Position numbers and translations under genes: made by a program | Assembly: GCF_017745675.1 (NCBI RefSeq) | Contig: NZ_JAFLJM010000002.1 | Coordinates: 62,001-126,000 of the forward strand | Source: Alkalihalobacillus sp. BA299 | Lineage (GTDB): Bacteria > Bacillota > Bacilli > Bacillales > Bacillaceae_F | DNA: 64,000 nucleotides | Reading direction: 5' to 3' | Part shown: one piece after another, positions 24,693 through 33,538 of the stretch | Layout: each line of letters opens with the position of its first letter | Numbering within the stretch: the first letter of the stretch is position 1 | Notes under the pieces: model-generated | The model's database searches: none | What the model saw: only the letters and a program-made list of their open reading frames with translations | Told to the model about the DNA's origin: nothing

Positions 24693-24879
24693 TTGTCACA
24701 CCGCGTTTTTTTCTTGTCGTTTGTTTACGATTAGGTTCTGTTGATTCGATTATTTTCAAAAACCCTCGTTCTATCAATTCTTCCATACGTTTAGAGTCAG
24801 GGGAAGTGTATACTTCCCCTACATCAAAACGTTCACCCGTATTTTTATCAATAAAAGGATGAATAGTTTCAGCTTTCAT
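24676..24879 (-). CDS. Small head-region protein
   Basis: A 67-residue protein (MKAETIHPFIDKNTGERFDV) with the motif GEVYTSPDSKRMEELIERGF, common in short genes just after the major capsid gene of Gram-positive phages. The tail is basic. It overlaps the connector gene by 17 bases. Role unknown. Confidence 0.7.
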   Translation of the reverse strand: MKAETIHPFIDKNTGERFDVGEVYTSPDSKRMEELIERGFLKIIESTEPNRKQTTRKKRGVTNDNSK

Positions 24880-24892
24880 CTAATCACCAGCC

Positions 24893-26065
24893 TTAAGCTT
24901 GAGTTGTCGCACGTTTCACTCGAACGAATCCGTTTTTAGAGATAACGTTACCACCGACGAACACTGATCCTTTATGTGCAATCATACCCTGTTTGAATTT
25001 GAAATCTGTCGAACGTTGTACATCCATTTCAGAGAAAATAGTTAAACCATAGTTCGATAATGAACCATAAGCCATAGCATAATCTCCAGCTGTTCCGCCA
25101 GATCCTCCATTATTAATTGGCAAACAAGCGCTGTTAATAATAAACGGGATACCGTCAATCGTTCCTGTGTTACCATTTGACACAACTCGGTGAATACGAT
25201 TTCCATTCGAGTCTCGTAATTTAACAAATGCTTTTAAGTCATTTTTGTTCAGAATAAGGACCGCAGCATCTTCTACATCCTCATCGCCACCGTAACTAAA
25301 TACAATCTCATCTAATGTATTATTATTAATTTCATCAATCTCAATGTCAGTAGCAGCATCAATTGCTGTAGCATTTGTTGAGAAAATACCAGTTAGTGTA
25401 TTCGTAGTTCCTGCACCAATAAGAATTTCACGCGAAATTTGCTTTCTAGACGCAACAGAAATACCTTTAATTACCTCTGCATCATAATCAGCTGCAGGTA
25501 GTTTTAATACTTCTTCAGTATCCTCAGAGTAAGCTGTTACCTTTGCTTTATTAATATCAGCATAACCAAAAATAACATCAGCAGTTGTGTAATCAGTACC
25601 TTCGGCTGTATATCCTCCAGTTCCATATCCTTTTAAGTAAGGTTGTTGATAACTTTCTCCACCAAGTAAAAGTTTATAATTAACTCGGTCAATTAGAGAT
25701 GAAACCTCGTTAAAAGTTGGACGAATATCATTTCCTGTATGCTTAGGTAATACGATATCACTTGAGCCAACAGTTACAGCCCGATTTTCCTTTAAGGCTT
25801 GTCCTCGTTTTTCTACTTTAACATCTTTGTCTTCACGCTTTTCTGGTTCATTATTAAATGTTTCAATGGTACGTGACTCTTTATTTTGATCTTCATTAAT
25901 CGTACGAGCTTCTTCTAATAAACGTTGACGTTTTTCAATTTTTTCTTTTTCTTCGTTTAATGCTCGAAGCTCTTTTTCCAATGCGTTAAAATCTACTTCT
26001 TGTTCACCTTCAAGTAATTCTCTGATTTCTTGCTTTCTTTTCTCAATTTCTTGTAATCTGTTCAT
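24893..26065 (-). CDS. Major capsid protein, HK97 fold
   Basis: A 390-residue capsid precursor. Residues 1-100 form a charged coiled-coil scaffolding domain (EIEKRKQEIRELLEGEQEVD), normally removed by the prohead protease. The remainder carries HK97-type features: a SSLIDRVNYKLLLGGESYQQ N-arm, an E-loop region, and LILNKNDLKAFVKLRDSNGN with AMAYGSLSNYGLTIFSEMDV. It follows the protease gene. Confidence 0.95.
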   Translation of the reverse strand: MNRLQEIEKRKQEIRELLEGEQEVDFNALEKELRALNEEKEKIEKRQRLLEEARTINEDQNKESRTIETFNNEPEKREDKDVKVEKRGQALKENRAVTVGSSDIVLPKHTGNDIRPTFNEVSSLIDRVNYKLLLGGESYQQPYLKGYGTGGYTAEGTDYTTADVIFGYADINKAKVTAYSEDTEEVLKLPAADYDAEVIKGISVASRKQISREILIGAGTTNTLTGIFSTNATAIDAATDIEIDEINNNTLDEIVFSYGGDEDVEDAAVLILNKNDLKAFVKLRDSNGNRIHRVVSNGNTGTIDGIPFIINSACLPINNGGSGGTAGDYAMAYGSLSNYGLTIFSEMDVQRSTDFKFKQGMIAHKGSVFVGGNVISKNGFVRVKRATTQA

Positions 26066-26096
26066 AATTTCATAACCTCCGTTTTTTTTATAAATT

Positions 26097-26717
26097 TTAT
26101 AAATATGTTGATAAAATTAACTTCTTTCGCCGTTCAGCAGCAACCGCCGCTTCTTCCTTCTCCCTCTCCAGTTCAAAGTAAGAACGAGTCGAAATTGAAG
26201 TAGTATCATAAGCGGGAATATCCACCGCGGACACGTCATATAGTTTTTTAACCTTACGTATGGTTCTTAGATGATTTTCTCTGTCATAACTTGATTCTTT
26301 AGCTGTGAACGAGAAGCTCATCCGATCGATATAACCGCCTTGAATTTCTTCATATAGTTTTCGGCCTTCTTCGGTACCATCTAATCTTGCTTTTATATAC
26401 AAACCCTTTTCGTCAACTTTTAACTCAAGAGTCTTATTCCTTGTTCTAGCCATCACTTTTCCACTATGGTTGTAATTAAAGATAACATCAGACATATCTG
26501 CATCTCTAAATGCCTTATCATCTACTTGTTCTTTATACTCAGTACCTTCGTATTCCCAAAGAACAGTCGGCTCATTGAAAGTAACTGCATATCCCTCAAC
26601 ATAGAGTTCTTTTGGATTATTTTCGTCACTTTGTAACGCCCTAATTTCAAAAGTTTCAAATCTACGAAACTCTCGATCTTTACGCTTAGGTTCTTCATTC
26701 TTGGCTTGTGATTTCAT
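26097..26717 (-). CDS. Prohead (HK97) maturation protease
   Basis: A 206-residue serine protease of family U35. The fold is recognisable from YVEGYAVTFNEPTVLWEYEG, DVIFNYNHSGKVMARTRNKT (catalytic His region) and IDRMSFSFTAKESSYD (catalytic Ser region). The ATG at 26715-26717 has GGAGGAG six bases upstream and lies inside the portal gene end. It cuts the capsid scaffold domain. Confidence 0.93.
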   Translation of the reverse strand: MKSQAKNEEPKRKDREFRRFETFEIRALQSDENNPKELYVEGYAVTFNEPTVLWEYEGTEYKEQVDDKAFRDADMSDVIFNYNHSGKVMARTRNKTLELKVDEKGLYIKARLDGTEEGRKLYEEIQGGYIDRMSFSFTAKESSYDRENHLRTIRKVKKLYDVSAVDIPAYDTTSISTRSYFELEREKEEAAVAAERRKKLILSTYL

Positions 26718-27897
26718 CTGTATCTCCTCCTTCTTTTGCTTTTTCTTCTTCAACTAAAGCAGTATCCAACCTTCGAATAGCTTTATCTCCACCCTCAATA
26801 GGACCAAGGTTCATTACAAAACGCCATTCATTTGGAGTCATCGAACCTCTATCAACCATTTGTAGCAAGCTGAGCTTTGTTTTCATTGAAGCGTACTGTA
26901 AACTCGAAGCTTCGAAGATAATTTTATTGCCGAAGCCACGTTCCCGTCTCGAAAATATCTTTCTTGTAAACTCACCTGCTAATTGCATAGCTAACGGCTC
27001 AATTTCACTTTCATAATACGCATTCCATTCATCTTCATTAAATTTACTTTGGATAATCTTTTCATTCGTATTAAAAAAGCTATATATCCTCTGCGTAGTT
27101 TCTTTCATTTGCTCCGCATTGGGTACATAGCTCTCAGGTTTAACTTGTTGTAAGTCATAACGAGGATCGGCGGCTGCAGCGCCACCGCTAGTCTCAAGGT
27201 TTAAATAATTATTTATAAACTCATTTACATTCTTTTGAACATCCTCTGGTTTTAATACCGAAGTGAATTTCATTATCCACTTAATTACTGCACTGTTTTT
27301 AATAGCTTTAACAATACCCTGATCGGTAGTCGTTACAATTTCCATTAACCCTGCCAATACTGGTGCAGGACTTTCTCCAAAAAAATCATTTTCATTAAAA
27401 TCTTTTCTTAAATGAATAATATCCGTATATGGAATTGTCATTTGCTTTCCCGTTTTGAAATAGAACTTTAAAAAAACATTTCCACTGTTACCTTCAACCA
27501 CATCGACTGTTGTACAAGGAATTGGATATATTTCAAACGGATAACCTAAATCATCACGTTTTATATAAGCAAAAGCATTATTATTTAATTCTAATTGAGT
27601 AGCTAGTTTTTCTTGAAGCATTTGTCCAGTCATTAAAGGATTGGGTTCTTCTAATAAAAAACGAAGGTGCGGGTCTGGATTTATTTTAAACTCCGAATTA
27701 TTATTTCTAATGTGTTTTGCGATTAACTTTCCAATTGCTTTTGCTTTTGGGCGTATGCAAGACCTGACAATATCACTCTTGTAGATATTTCCGCCCCAGG
27801 AGTAAAAACCACTTCCAGTATCGCTTATCAATTCAAACCTAGTCTTTGTATTTGACGACGATTTGACTTTCCCGAAAATCTTTTCAAACAACCCCAA
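26695..27897 (-). CDS. Portal protein, HK97 type
   Basis: A 400-residue protein. The segments SDIVRSCIRPKAKAIGKLIA, DPHLRFLLEEPNPLMTGQML and AFAYIKRDDLGYPFEIYPIP are typical of HK97 portals. It forms the dodecameric ring through which DNA enters and leaves the head, between terminase large subunit and protease. Confidence 0.94.
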   Translation of the reverse strand: MGLFEKIFGKVKSSSNTKTRFELISDTGSGFYSWGGNIYKSDIVRSCIRPKAKAIGKLIAKHIRNNNSEFKINPDPHLRFLLEEPNPLMTGQMLQEKLATQLELNNNAFAYIKRDDLGYPFEIYPIPCTTVDVVEGNSGNVFLKFYFKTGKQMTIPYTDIIHLRKDFNENDFFGESPAPVLAGLMEIVTTTDQGIVKAIKNSAVIKWIMKFTSVLKPEDVQKNVNEFINNYLNLETSGGAAAADPRYDLQQVKPESYVPNAEQMKETTQRIYSFFNTNEKIIQSKFNEDEWNAYYESEIEPLAMQLAGEFTRKIFSRRERGFGNKIIFEASSLQYASMKTKLSLLQMVDRGSMTPNEWRFVMNLGPIEGGDKAIRRLDTALVEEEKAKEGGDTDEITSQE

Positions 27898-27913
27898 AGT
27901 ATCACCCCCTTTA

Positions 27914-29611
27914 CTAAATCATGTTCATATAGTCATTCCGTTTATCTTGCAAAACCACATAAGCATTCAGTAGAGCAGCCGTACCGTCAATTCTTCTCCG
28001 TTGATTATTTGTTTTGTTTGGCTGTATATTAAGATTTTTATCTATATCAATCGCTGTATTAGATAAACACCATTTATCTATTGGGTTGTTATTGTAAACG
28101 ATTTTTTTACTTTCTAAGTCAGCTCCAAGAAGTTTCATAGGACTTGAAAGTGTTTGTTTTCCTTGAGCTATTGGGATCATAGCTTCTTTTCCAAAGTGTC
28201 CTTGCATTTCTTCAACCCAATATTTTGCCGACCATCTGTCATAACCGATCCAAGGGAGATAAATCCCAAATTCGTCTCGAATTTCTAAAAACCACTTTGT
28301 TACAAATTTTGCATGTACACTATTACCTGGTGTAGTTCTAAGTAAATCATTTTCATACCATAAATCGTATGGGATTTTATCTTCTTTGGCTCTTTGTTCT
28401 AATAATTCTTCTGGTAACCAATACATTTGCTTAACATAAATATATGGATCGTCTGGAACCATAAAAATAACCTTAGCTGCAGTTAGGTCAGTTGTACTTG
28501 ATAAGTCACAACCTCCTATACCGTAACTAGGGTTTAATTCATTTATATCAAACGTAGAAGTATTATTAAGTTGCTCAAATGTCAACCACGCCTCGCTAGA
28601 TGTTTCTCGAATATTAAAGTCTTTCGTTAGTAAATTTTTTACTAAAAGAGGATTTGCTTTGGCTTTATTTACCTTCGTTTCAAGTTGGTCAATTTTCTTT
28701 ATTGTTCCTAGTCCAGGGTTAGCCTTTTTCCATGCGGTTGGATCTGTCCATTCTTTACGATTATCTAATTCATAAATGATAGGTAAAAAACGGTCGTCTT
28801 TATATCCATCTGGATCACCTAAACCATTTAAAAGCATTTCTGCCTCTTCGTATTTCATATCATACACAGACTCACGTACGGTACCAGCTGTTGTAATCAT
28901 AAAGATCATCGGCTGTTCGCGAGATGAGGTACCGTCCACAACAACATCATAGAGGTTCTTGTCTTTCCAAGCGTGAATTTCATCCATCATGGCTCCATGG
29001 ACATTTAGACCATCTAGTGTTTCACTATCTGACCCCAAAGGTTTAAATGTACTATCATTCCAATCACATACTAAGTCAGATACTAGTGGTTTAATTCGCT
29101 TTAGTAGAATAGGTGATTTTTTAACCATACGTTTTGACTCTAACCAAACTAATTTTGCCTGATCTTTCTTTGTGGCCACAGCATAAACTTCGCTACCTGG
29201 TTCACCATCAGCAATTTGAAGATACAAACCTATACCTGATGCGATTGTGGACTTCCCATTCTTACGAGCAACGACTAATAATACTTCACGATATTTTCTT
29301 GTCCCGTCCATTTTATGAACAAAACCAAATGCTGCTGCTATAAATGCTTTTTGCCATAATTCTAGATCAATGGGTTGACCTCCCCATTTACCTTTTGAAT
29401 GTTTGCAGTAATTTTCAATGAATTCAATAGCATGGTTTGCCTTTTTGGGTTCGTATTCGTAGATGCTGTTGTTGTCGTACACATCATTTGCTAACTTCTT
29501 ATAAATCCGTTTCACTTTGTCACTTACAACTTCATCACCAGACTCAATAAGTTCGAAGTATTCGATAATAGGATTATAAGTCAGCGGATAATTTTTCCTA
29601 AGTTTTCTCAT
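27914..29611 (-). CDS. Terminase large subunit
   Basis: A 565-residue packaging motor. The ATPase has Walker A LLVVARKNGKSTIASGIGLY near residue 112 and Walker B HGAMMDEIHAWKDKNLYDVV. The C-terminal nuclease region includes GIGGCDLSSTTDLTAAKVIF and GYDRWSAKYWVEEMQGHFG. Its start overlaps the end of the small-subunit gene by four bases (ATGA). Confidence 0.96.
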   Translation of the reverse strand: MRKLRKNYPLTYNPIIEYFELIESGDEVVSDKVKRIYKKLANDVYDNNSIYEYEPKKANHAIEFIENYCKHSKGKWGGQPIDLELWQKAFIAAAFGFVHKMDGTRKYREVLLVVARKNGKSTIASGIGLYLQIADGEPGSEVYAVATKKDQAKLVWLESKRMVKKSPILLKRIKPLVSDLVCDWNDSTFKPLGSDSETLDGLNVHGAMMDEIHAWKDKNLYDVVVDGTSSREQPMIFMITTAGTVRESVYDMKYEEAEMLLNGLGDPDGYKDDRFLPIIYELDNRKEWTDPTAWKKANPGLGTIKKIDQLETKVNKAKANPLLVKNLLTKDFNIRETSSEAWLTFEQLNNTSTFDINELNPSYGIGGCDLSSTTDLTAAKVIFMVPDDPYIYVKQMYWLPEELLEQRAKEDKIPYDLWYENDLLRTTPGNSVHAKFVTKWFLEIRDEFGIYLPWIGYDRWSAKYWVEEMQGHFGKEAMIPIAQGKQTLSSPMKLLGADLESKKIVYNNNPIDKWCLSNTAIDIDKNLNIQPNKTNNQRRRIDGTAALLNAYVVLQDKRNDYMNMI

Positions 29612-29967
29612 TTGTTCATCACAAAGTCATCGAAACCATCGTCCTCTTCCACAGGCATTTCTTTTGGGAGCAGGTTAATCAATTTGTCATATGCTGCAGT
29701 GTATCGATTAATCATGGCATTGTAAGATTTTTGAGCAGGGTTTTCCACTACCATTTGTTGGGCGCCTTGCTTAAAAAGATAAGTTGGACCTTTGGTTTTT
29801 ATTGAGTCTTCAAGAATTTCTAAAGTGATTGTCATAAATGCAACACGTTCGATTAACTCTTTTGCGGCATTTCTTTTTTCTTCCGACAAATCTTTGAAGA
29901 TTTCATTAAGTCTCTCTATTTCTTCTCTAATCATTTCATCTTGTTTTTTCTTACTCAATTTCGCCAT
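29608..29967 (-). CDS. Terminase small subunit, P27-like
   Basis: A 119-residue helical protein immediately before the large subunit (MAKLSKKKQDEMIREEIERL). The C-terminal acidic tail and the motif NPAQKSYNAMINRYTAAYDK with a Leu-rich end match P27-family small terminases. It recognises phage DNA for packaging; the pac or cos site should be near this gene. Confidence 0.82.
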   Translation of the reverse strand: MAKLSKKKQDEMIREEIERLNEIFKDLSEEKRNAAKELIERVAFMTITLEILEDSIKTKGPTYLFKQGAQQMVVENPAQKSYNAMINRYTAAYDKLINLLPKEMPVEEDDGFDDFVMNK

Positions 29968-30066
29968 AAATAATTAACCCCCCCTCATGTGAAAATGACC
30001 TGTGTATTTTTCGAAGGTCCCCCTCCGGTACCTAAGACCCTATATAGCTAATATTTTATAGGGGGG

Positions 30067-30558
30067 CTATACACGTTCCCACTTATAACCCTTACTACTA
30101 TTACTAATACCCTGCAAACAATTGGATATTGCAGACTTGTTAAATCCATTACACTCAGCTTCTACACAGCTATCAAATTCAATCACACTGTTATCATTGA
30201 GGTTTATACCTCTAATCTTTTTTCTGTGTTTCATTCCGGTTCTAATATTCCTCGTTCCGTATCTACGATTATATTTAACTGTACACCACTCAAGATTATT
30301 TATATTATTATTTCTTTTATTCTCATCTTTATGGTTTACTTCTGGAAGGTTATTAGGATTAGGTATAAATGCTTCTGCAAGAGCTCTATGTAAATACACT
30401 GTTTTATAATTTCTGTTCCCTTTTGATAAGTTAAACCTAAGATAACCCTTTCCATTATCAGCTGGTTGAATTAATTTCCCCTTTCCATTTTTCAAACGAC
30501 CTAAATTACTAATTTGATATAACCCTTCAAAATCTTTTACATCTTTCCAAATTTCCAA
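30067..30558 (-). CDS. HNH homing endonuclease with NUMOD4
   Basis: A 163-residue protein. The NUMOD4 domain is at the N-terminus (EIWKDVKDFEGLYQISNLGR), followed by an HNH core (VYLHRALAEAFIPNPNNLPE, VNHKDENKRNNNINNLEWCT). The C-terminal part is a NUMOD1-like DNA-binding tail. A TTG at 30556-30558 with AGGAGG eight bases upstream is the likely start. It is wedged between the packaging HNH gene and the terminase, behind a terminator, and is probably a selfish insertion. Confidence 0.9.
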   Translation of the reverse strand: MEIWKDVKDFEGLYQISNLGRLKNGKGKLIQPADNGKGYLRFNLSKGNRNYKTVYLHRALAEAFIPNPNNLPEVNHKDENKRNNNINNLEWCTVKYNRRYGTRNIRTGMKHRKKIRGINLNDNSVIEFDSCVEAECNGFNKSAISNCLQGISNSSKGYKWERV

Positions 30559-30600
30559 ATTAAACACCCTCCTAGTGTTCTCCATATTTATACATAGAAA

Positions 30601-30623
30601 AAGAGCCGTGGAGTTCGGCTCTT
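30601..30623 (-). terminator. Terminator upstream of the homing endonuclease
   Basis: AAGAGCCG and CGGCTCTT make a perfect 8-bp stem with a seven-base loop, then TTTTTCTATG on the minus strand. Lying inside the late operon before the terminase genes, it must be read through or bypassed for packaging genes to be expressed. Confidence 0.82.
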
Positions 30624-30655
30624 ATCGGGCTGCAGTCCCTATTTCCTATGAAAGT

Positions 30656-30946
30656 TTATAACTGAATTAGATCTCCGTTTTCGTCAAAGGATAATCCTTC
30701 TCTGATCACTTCTTCTTTTTTGAAATGTTCATGCTGATGGCAAGTAGCACATAGTAATTCTAATAGGTCATGGTTCAATGAGATGGTAGGATCATGAATG
30801 TTATCTGGTGAAAGATAAACAGTATGGTGAACAACCTTACCCGGACTATGACACCTCTCACATAATCCATGTTGAGAAATAAAATAAGCATCGCGACAAT
30901 TACGCCATGCTTTAGATTTATAGAATTGTTTAGCAAAAAGTTTCAT
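30656..30946 (-). CDS. HNH endonuclease, packaging-associated
   Basis: A 96-residue HNH nuclease: CERCHSPGKVVHHTVYLSPD, then LNHDLLELLCATCHQHEH. This short type next to terminase genes is needed for cos cleavage in HK97-like Gram-positive phages. It points to a cos-type packaging strategy. Confidence 0.9.
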   Translation of the reverse strand: MKLFAKQFYKSKAWRNCRDAYFISQHGLCERCHSPGKVVHHTVYLSPDNIHDPTISLNHDLLELLCATCHQHEHFKKEEVIREGLSFDENGDLIQL

Positions 30947-30957
30947 TACGTTTCACC

Positions 30958-31170
30958 TCAAACAATCATGTAACCAACAATCTTTACATCCGGATTTGCT
31001 TTTAGTCTAAATTCATCATCGTAAGCATTCCAGTAATAACCAACTTTATCGACAATGTTTTCCGTGTTAATTATAGTGACTCCTGAAGGTAGTTGCACAG
31101 CCACCACCAACAACCTTGATCCATCTTTACTTTTGGTCTCATCAATAAATCTTTGTTTTAAGTTTTTCAT
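30958..31170 (-). CDS. Hypothetical protein
   Basis: A 70-residue protein (MKNLKQRFIDETKSKDGSRL) with an alternating beta/helix pattern (VVAVQLPSGVTIINTENIVD). It precedes the packaging HNH gene. No family recognised. Confidence 0.6.
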   Translation of the reverse strand: MKNLKQRFIDETKSKDGSRLLVVAVQLPSGVTIINTENIVDKVGYYWNAYDDEFRLKANPDVKIVGYMIV

Positions 31171-31173
31171 TTC

Positions 31174-31347
31174 TTACTTCCTCCTAATCGAACCACCACG
31201 ACGTTCATAACGATCGCGATTTATTCCCATGAGATCTGAATAATTCACATTGTCATAAGGTCCACGTTTCTTTTTATTCTTTTTACGTCTTCTAATTTTG
31301 TTAAGTTGTTCTTTGATGTCATTATCAAGACGATCTTCAATTCTCAT
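31174..31347 (-). CDS. Small basic protein before the packaging genes
   Basis: A 57-residue, very basic protein (KIRRRKKNKKKRGPYD, then SIRRK at the end). The ATG at 31345-31347 is chosen because AAAGAGGTGG lies five bases upstream; a longer frame to 31380 starts within the terminator. It could bind nucleic acid. Confidence 0.65.
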   Translation of the reverse strand: MRIEDRLDNDIKEQLNKIRRRKKNKKKRGPYDNVNYSDLMGINRDRYERRGGSIRRK

Positions 31348-31370
31348 AGAGACCACCTCTTTACACAAAA

Positions 31371-31401
31371 TAAAAAGCACCTAACCAATGGCTAAGTGCT
31401 T
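31371..31401 (-). terminator. Terminator just after the candidate late promoter
   Basis: AAGCACTTAGCC and GGTTAGGTGCTT pair over twelve positions (two G-U on the RNA) with a three-base loop, followed by TTTTA. It starts about ten bases after the expected start of the late promoter at 31418-31445, an arrangement like lambda pR'-tR'. Confidence 0.85.
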
Positions 31402-31417
31402 CCCGTACATTTTTCCC

Positions 31418-31445
31418 ATACTACTATAATAACTCATTTTGTTAA
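31418..31445 (-). promoter_or_regulatory. Candidate late promoter
   Basis: On the minus strand TTAACA, 16 bases, TAGTAT. It lies between the regulatory genes and the packaging genes, downstream of the direct repeats at 31453-31471. A sigma-A match is moderate, so activation by a phage protein is plausible. Confidence 0.5.
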
Positions 31446-31452
31446 TGCTTTT

Positions 31453-31471
31453 TGTAGCATAAATGTAGCAT
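31453..31471. repeat. Direct repeats upstream of the late promoter
   Basis: TGTAGCAT occurs at 31453-31460 and again at 31464-31471, eleven bases apart, i.e. one helical turn. The repeat ends eight bases upstream of the candidate -35. It is a good candidate binding site for the HTH late regulator encoded at 32023-32472. Confidence 0.55.
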
Positions 31472-31493
31472 GTTTTGTTGTTTGGACTGTTCA

Positions 31494-31625
31494 TTAACGG
31501 ATACTTTTTACGATTGCATCAATAAGTTCACCTAACTCGATTTCAGTATCTATATCACTAGTGTTTTCTTGAATTTCAGTAAGTTTGTTCACTAACGCTA
31601 TTAAAAAAGCATTATCTGCTATCAT
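31494..31625 (-). CDS. 43-aa hypothetical protein
   Basis: A small acidic helical protein (MIADNAFLIALVNKLTEIQE, ending IVKSIR). GAAAGGAGAG precedes the ATG. It is the last gene before the late promoter. No family recognised. Confidence 0.55.
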   Translation of the reverse strand: MIADNAFLIALVNKLTEIQENTSDIDTEIELGELIDAIVKSIR

Positions 31626-31660
31626 TTGTCTCTCTCCTTTCGGTTCTCCTGAACTGTTCA

Positions 31661-31990
31661 TCAATCAACTTCAATTTCTACTGATGGATGAGAGCCTTTA
31701 GACTTTGCTTTTTCTCCTTGTAATTGATTTAGCCTAAAAGCTTCTTTCAATCCCTCATGCGTTTCAACTTGACTTGCAGGAACAAATTCCATCTGATAAC
31801 CGTTTGGAAAGTGTTCTTTATACGTTTCATGTCTATCTGGTCTACTTCCCTCAACAACTCCTAAATCATGAGGAACATAACTTTCATGACTGCACCAGTG
31901 ACTACCTAATACCGTTCCATCATCGCCAATCGCATAAGCTATTCCATCTCCACCACCAACTACATTCGAAAAACAATAAATTTTATTCAT
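31661..31990 (-). CDS. Hypothetical protein
   Basis: A 109-residue protein (MNKIYCFSNVVGGGDGIAYA) with the recognisable pattern GDDGTVLGSHWCSHESYVPH. Proteins like this occur in the early regions of Bacillus phages and have no assigned role. AAAGGGTGG lies five bases before the ATG at 31988-31990. An intergenic junction motif lies directly upstream (32003-32026). Confidence 0.65.
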   Translation of the reverse strand: MNKIYCFSNVVGGGDGIAYAIGDDGTVLGSHWCSHESYVPHDLGVVEGSRPDRHETYKEHFPNGYQMEFVPASQVETHEGLKEAFRLNQLQGEKAKSKGSHPSVEIEVD

Positions 31991-32022
31991 TTTATCCACC
32001 CTTTCTTATTTCGTAGTTTCGC

Positions 32023-32472
32023 TCAATTCCCCAATGTAAACTTCTTATTCCTACAAGAAATTCTTCTGATATGTTGATAGCTATAACCTAATTCTCTAGC
32101 TATCACTTTAAGCGGCAGCTTCTTAATGTCTCTCATTACAACAACCTTTTGATCAATGTCCTCGGATGATTTAATGATTTTATCAATTCTATTCCTGGCA
32201 TCTCTTTTAATATCAAGAAAAGAATGCAATTGGTCAATCCGATCATCGAGCTTATTCAAACGTTCAATGACAACATCTAATGACATCGGTACTTGTCCAC
32301 CAGCAACACGTTCTTTGCTGTAATCAATGGTTAAGTTGGCACTTGGAGCATTATCATACATTCGTTTATTCAGTAGCTTCCGTTCTCTTTCCAGTTCTTC
32401 AACCCGGACTTCTAACGCTTTGATTTCATCACACAGTTCACTATAAGACTCAGCTAAGAGCAATATATCCAC
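32023..32472 (-). CDS. Helix-turn-helix late regulator (ArpU/sigma-like)
   Basis: A 149-residue protein. An N-terminal coiled-coil (SELCDEIKALEVRVEELERE) leads to a C-terminal sigma-region-4-like HTH (KKLPLKVIARELGYSYQHIR). This layout and place, last regulator before the late genes, fit ArpU/RinA-type transcription activators of Gram-positive phages. The direct repeats at 31453-31471 are its likely target. Confidence 0.72.
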   Translation of the reverse strand: MDILLLAESYSELCDEIKALEVRVEELERERKLLNKRMYDNAPSANLTIDYSKERVAGGQVPMSLDVVIERLNKLDDRIDQLHSFLDIKRDARNRIDKIIKSSEDIDQKVVVMRDIKKLPLKVIARELGYSYQHIRRISCRNKKFTLGN

Positions 32473-33129
32473 CTACTCTAAGTGCACTTTTAGTGCTTCT
32501 TTAGTTGCATCATATTTAGTTTTATATCTAACTAGTTCATTCACACGGTTTTGATAGGTCGTTAGTTCTCTCTCTAAATTAGAGACTGTTTCTAACATCC
32601 TTAGTCTTTCTTGTAATAAAGCATCAACGGTGGTTTTTAACTTTTCATTTTCATGTTTTAACGGTTCGTATTGATTAATTGGTTTTTTATCCGGTTGAAT
32701 TTCCCGTTTTTCTTCTGAAGGTGCAACTTTAACAGGTTTAGGTTTAGCCGGACCAAACTTGCCAATCAAATCCCACTTTTTCTTCAAAGAATGAAGTTTG
32801 TTATGATCGATCCCTACTTTATCTCTGATCTCTTTATCGGTGAGGTCATTTTTCTTATATGTGAGGTATTCTTCTTTAGTGAGTTCTTGATCTTTTACTT
32901 CTTTTGGTTCGACATCCTTCACTTTTTCACTCATAACCTTTTGCTCCTTCCCTTCAAGTAACTCTCCGTATTCTTTTAACTCCATACCATGTTTACATTG
33001 AGTGTTACAATATTGGTTATTGTGTAAACTTCCTTTCAGGTACCGCTTAGGATCCTCACAATTTCTACAGTGATTTTCTATGATGTCGCCAATTTTATTG
33101 TTAATCTCTCTACGGATTGACTTCTCCAA
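32473..33129 (-). CDS. Zinc-finger, HTH and coiled-coil protein
   Basis: A 218-residue protein. The N-terminus has CRNCEDPKRYLKGSLHNNQYCNTQC in two Cys pairs, suggesting zinc binding (residues 19-43). The middle has a putative HTH (LTDKEIRDKVGIDHNKLHSL). The C-terminal 60 residues form a coiled-coil. It overlaps the RusA gene by 20 bases. Function unknown, perhaps a DNA-binding regulator. Confidence 0.65.
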   Translation of the reverse strand: MEKSIRREINNKIGDIIENHCRNCEDPKRYLKGSLHNNQYCNTQCKHGMELKEYGELLEGKEQKVMSEKVKDVEPKEVKDQELTKEEYLTYKKNDLTDKEIRDKVGIDHNKLHSLKKKWDLIGKFGPAKPKPVKVAPSEEKREIQPDKKPINQYEPLKHENEKLKTTVDALLQERLRMLETVSNLERELTTYQNRVNELVRYKTKYDATKEALKVHLE

Positions 33130-33538
33130 TCAAATCACTCACCTTCACTTCTACTCTAGGAATTTCGCTATACCATTTACGAACTGTAAGACTAACTACT
33201 TGTTTATCATCATGCCAAATGATACCTGACAAACCGTCTTTAATTCCTTTTACGTAATTATCAACATCAGGCTTAGTTGTTGGCCTCAACTGACCTTCTA
33301 TAGCCATCTTTCTTTTGTATTTGGGCATGGATTTAGGAATAGGTTTATAAATGTCTACAATTAGCTCAATCTCACCTTCCAGGAGCTTTTCAGGCTTATT
33401 TTCAGAGGCTACTAACTTTACGTACTGTTTATAGTCTCGACTTTTCATAGGGTCATATAATCTAGCTTGTCCATTTATGGTGGTAGCTCGTGGCCTTCCT
33501 TGAGCGATGGGTTCACCGTAAATCGTGAAGCTAATCAA
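33110..33538 (-). CDS. rusA: RusA-type Holliday junction resolvase
   Basis: A 142-residue nuclease. Diagnostic motifs are GEPIAQGRPRATTINGQARL near the N-terminus and KPDVDNYVKGIKDGLSGIIW, then HDDKQV, with the acidic metal-binding residues. It resolves recombination or replication intermediates before packaging. Confidence 0.93.
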   Translation of the reverse strand: MISFTIYGEPIAQGRPRATTINGQARLYDPMKSRDYKQYVKLVASENKPEKLLEGEIELIVDIYKPIPKSMPKYKRKMAIEGQLRPTTKPDVDNYVKGIKDGLSGIIWHDDKQVVSLTVRKWYSEIPRVEVKVSDLIGEVNP

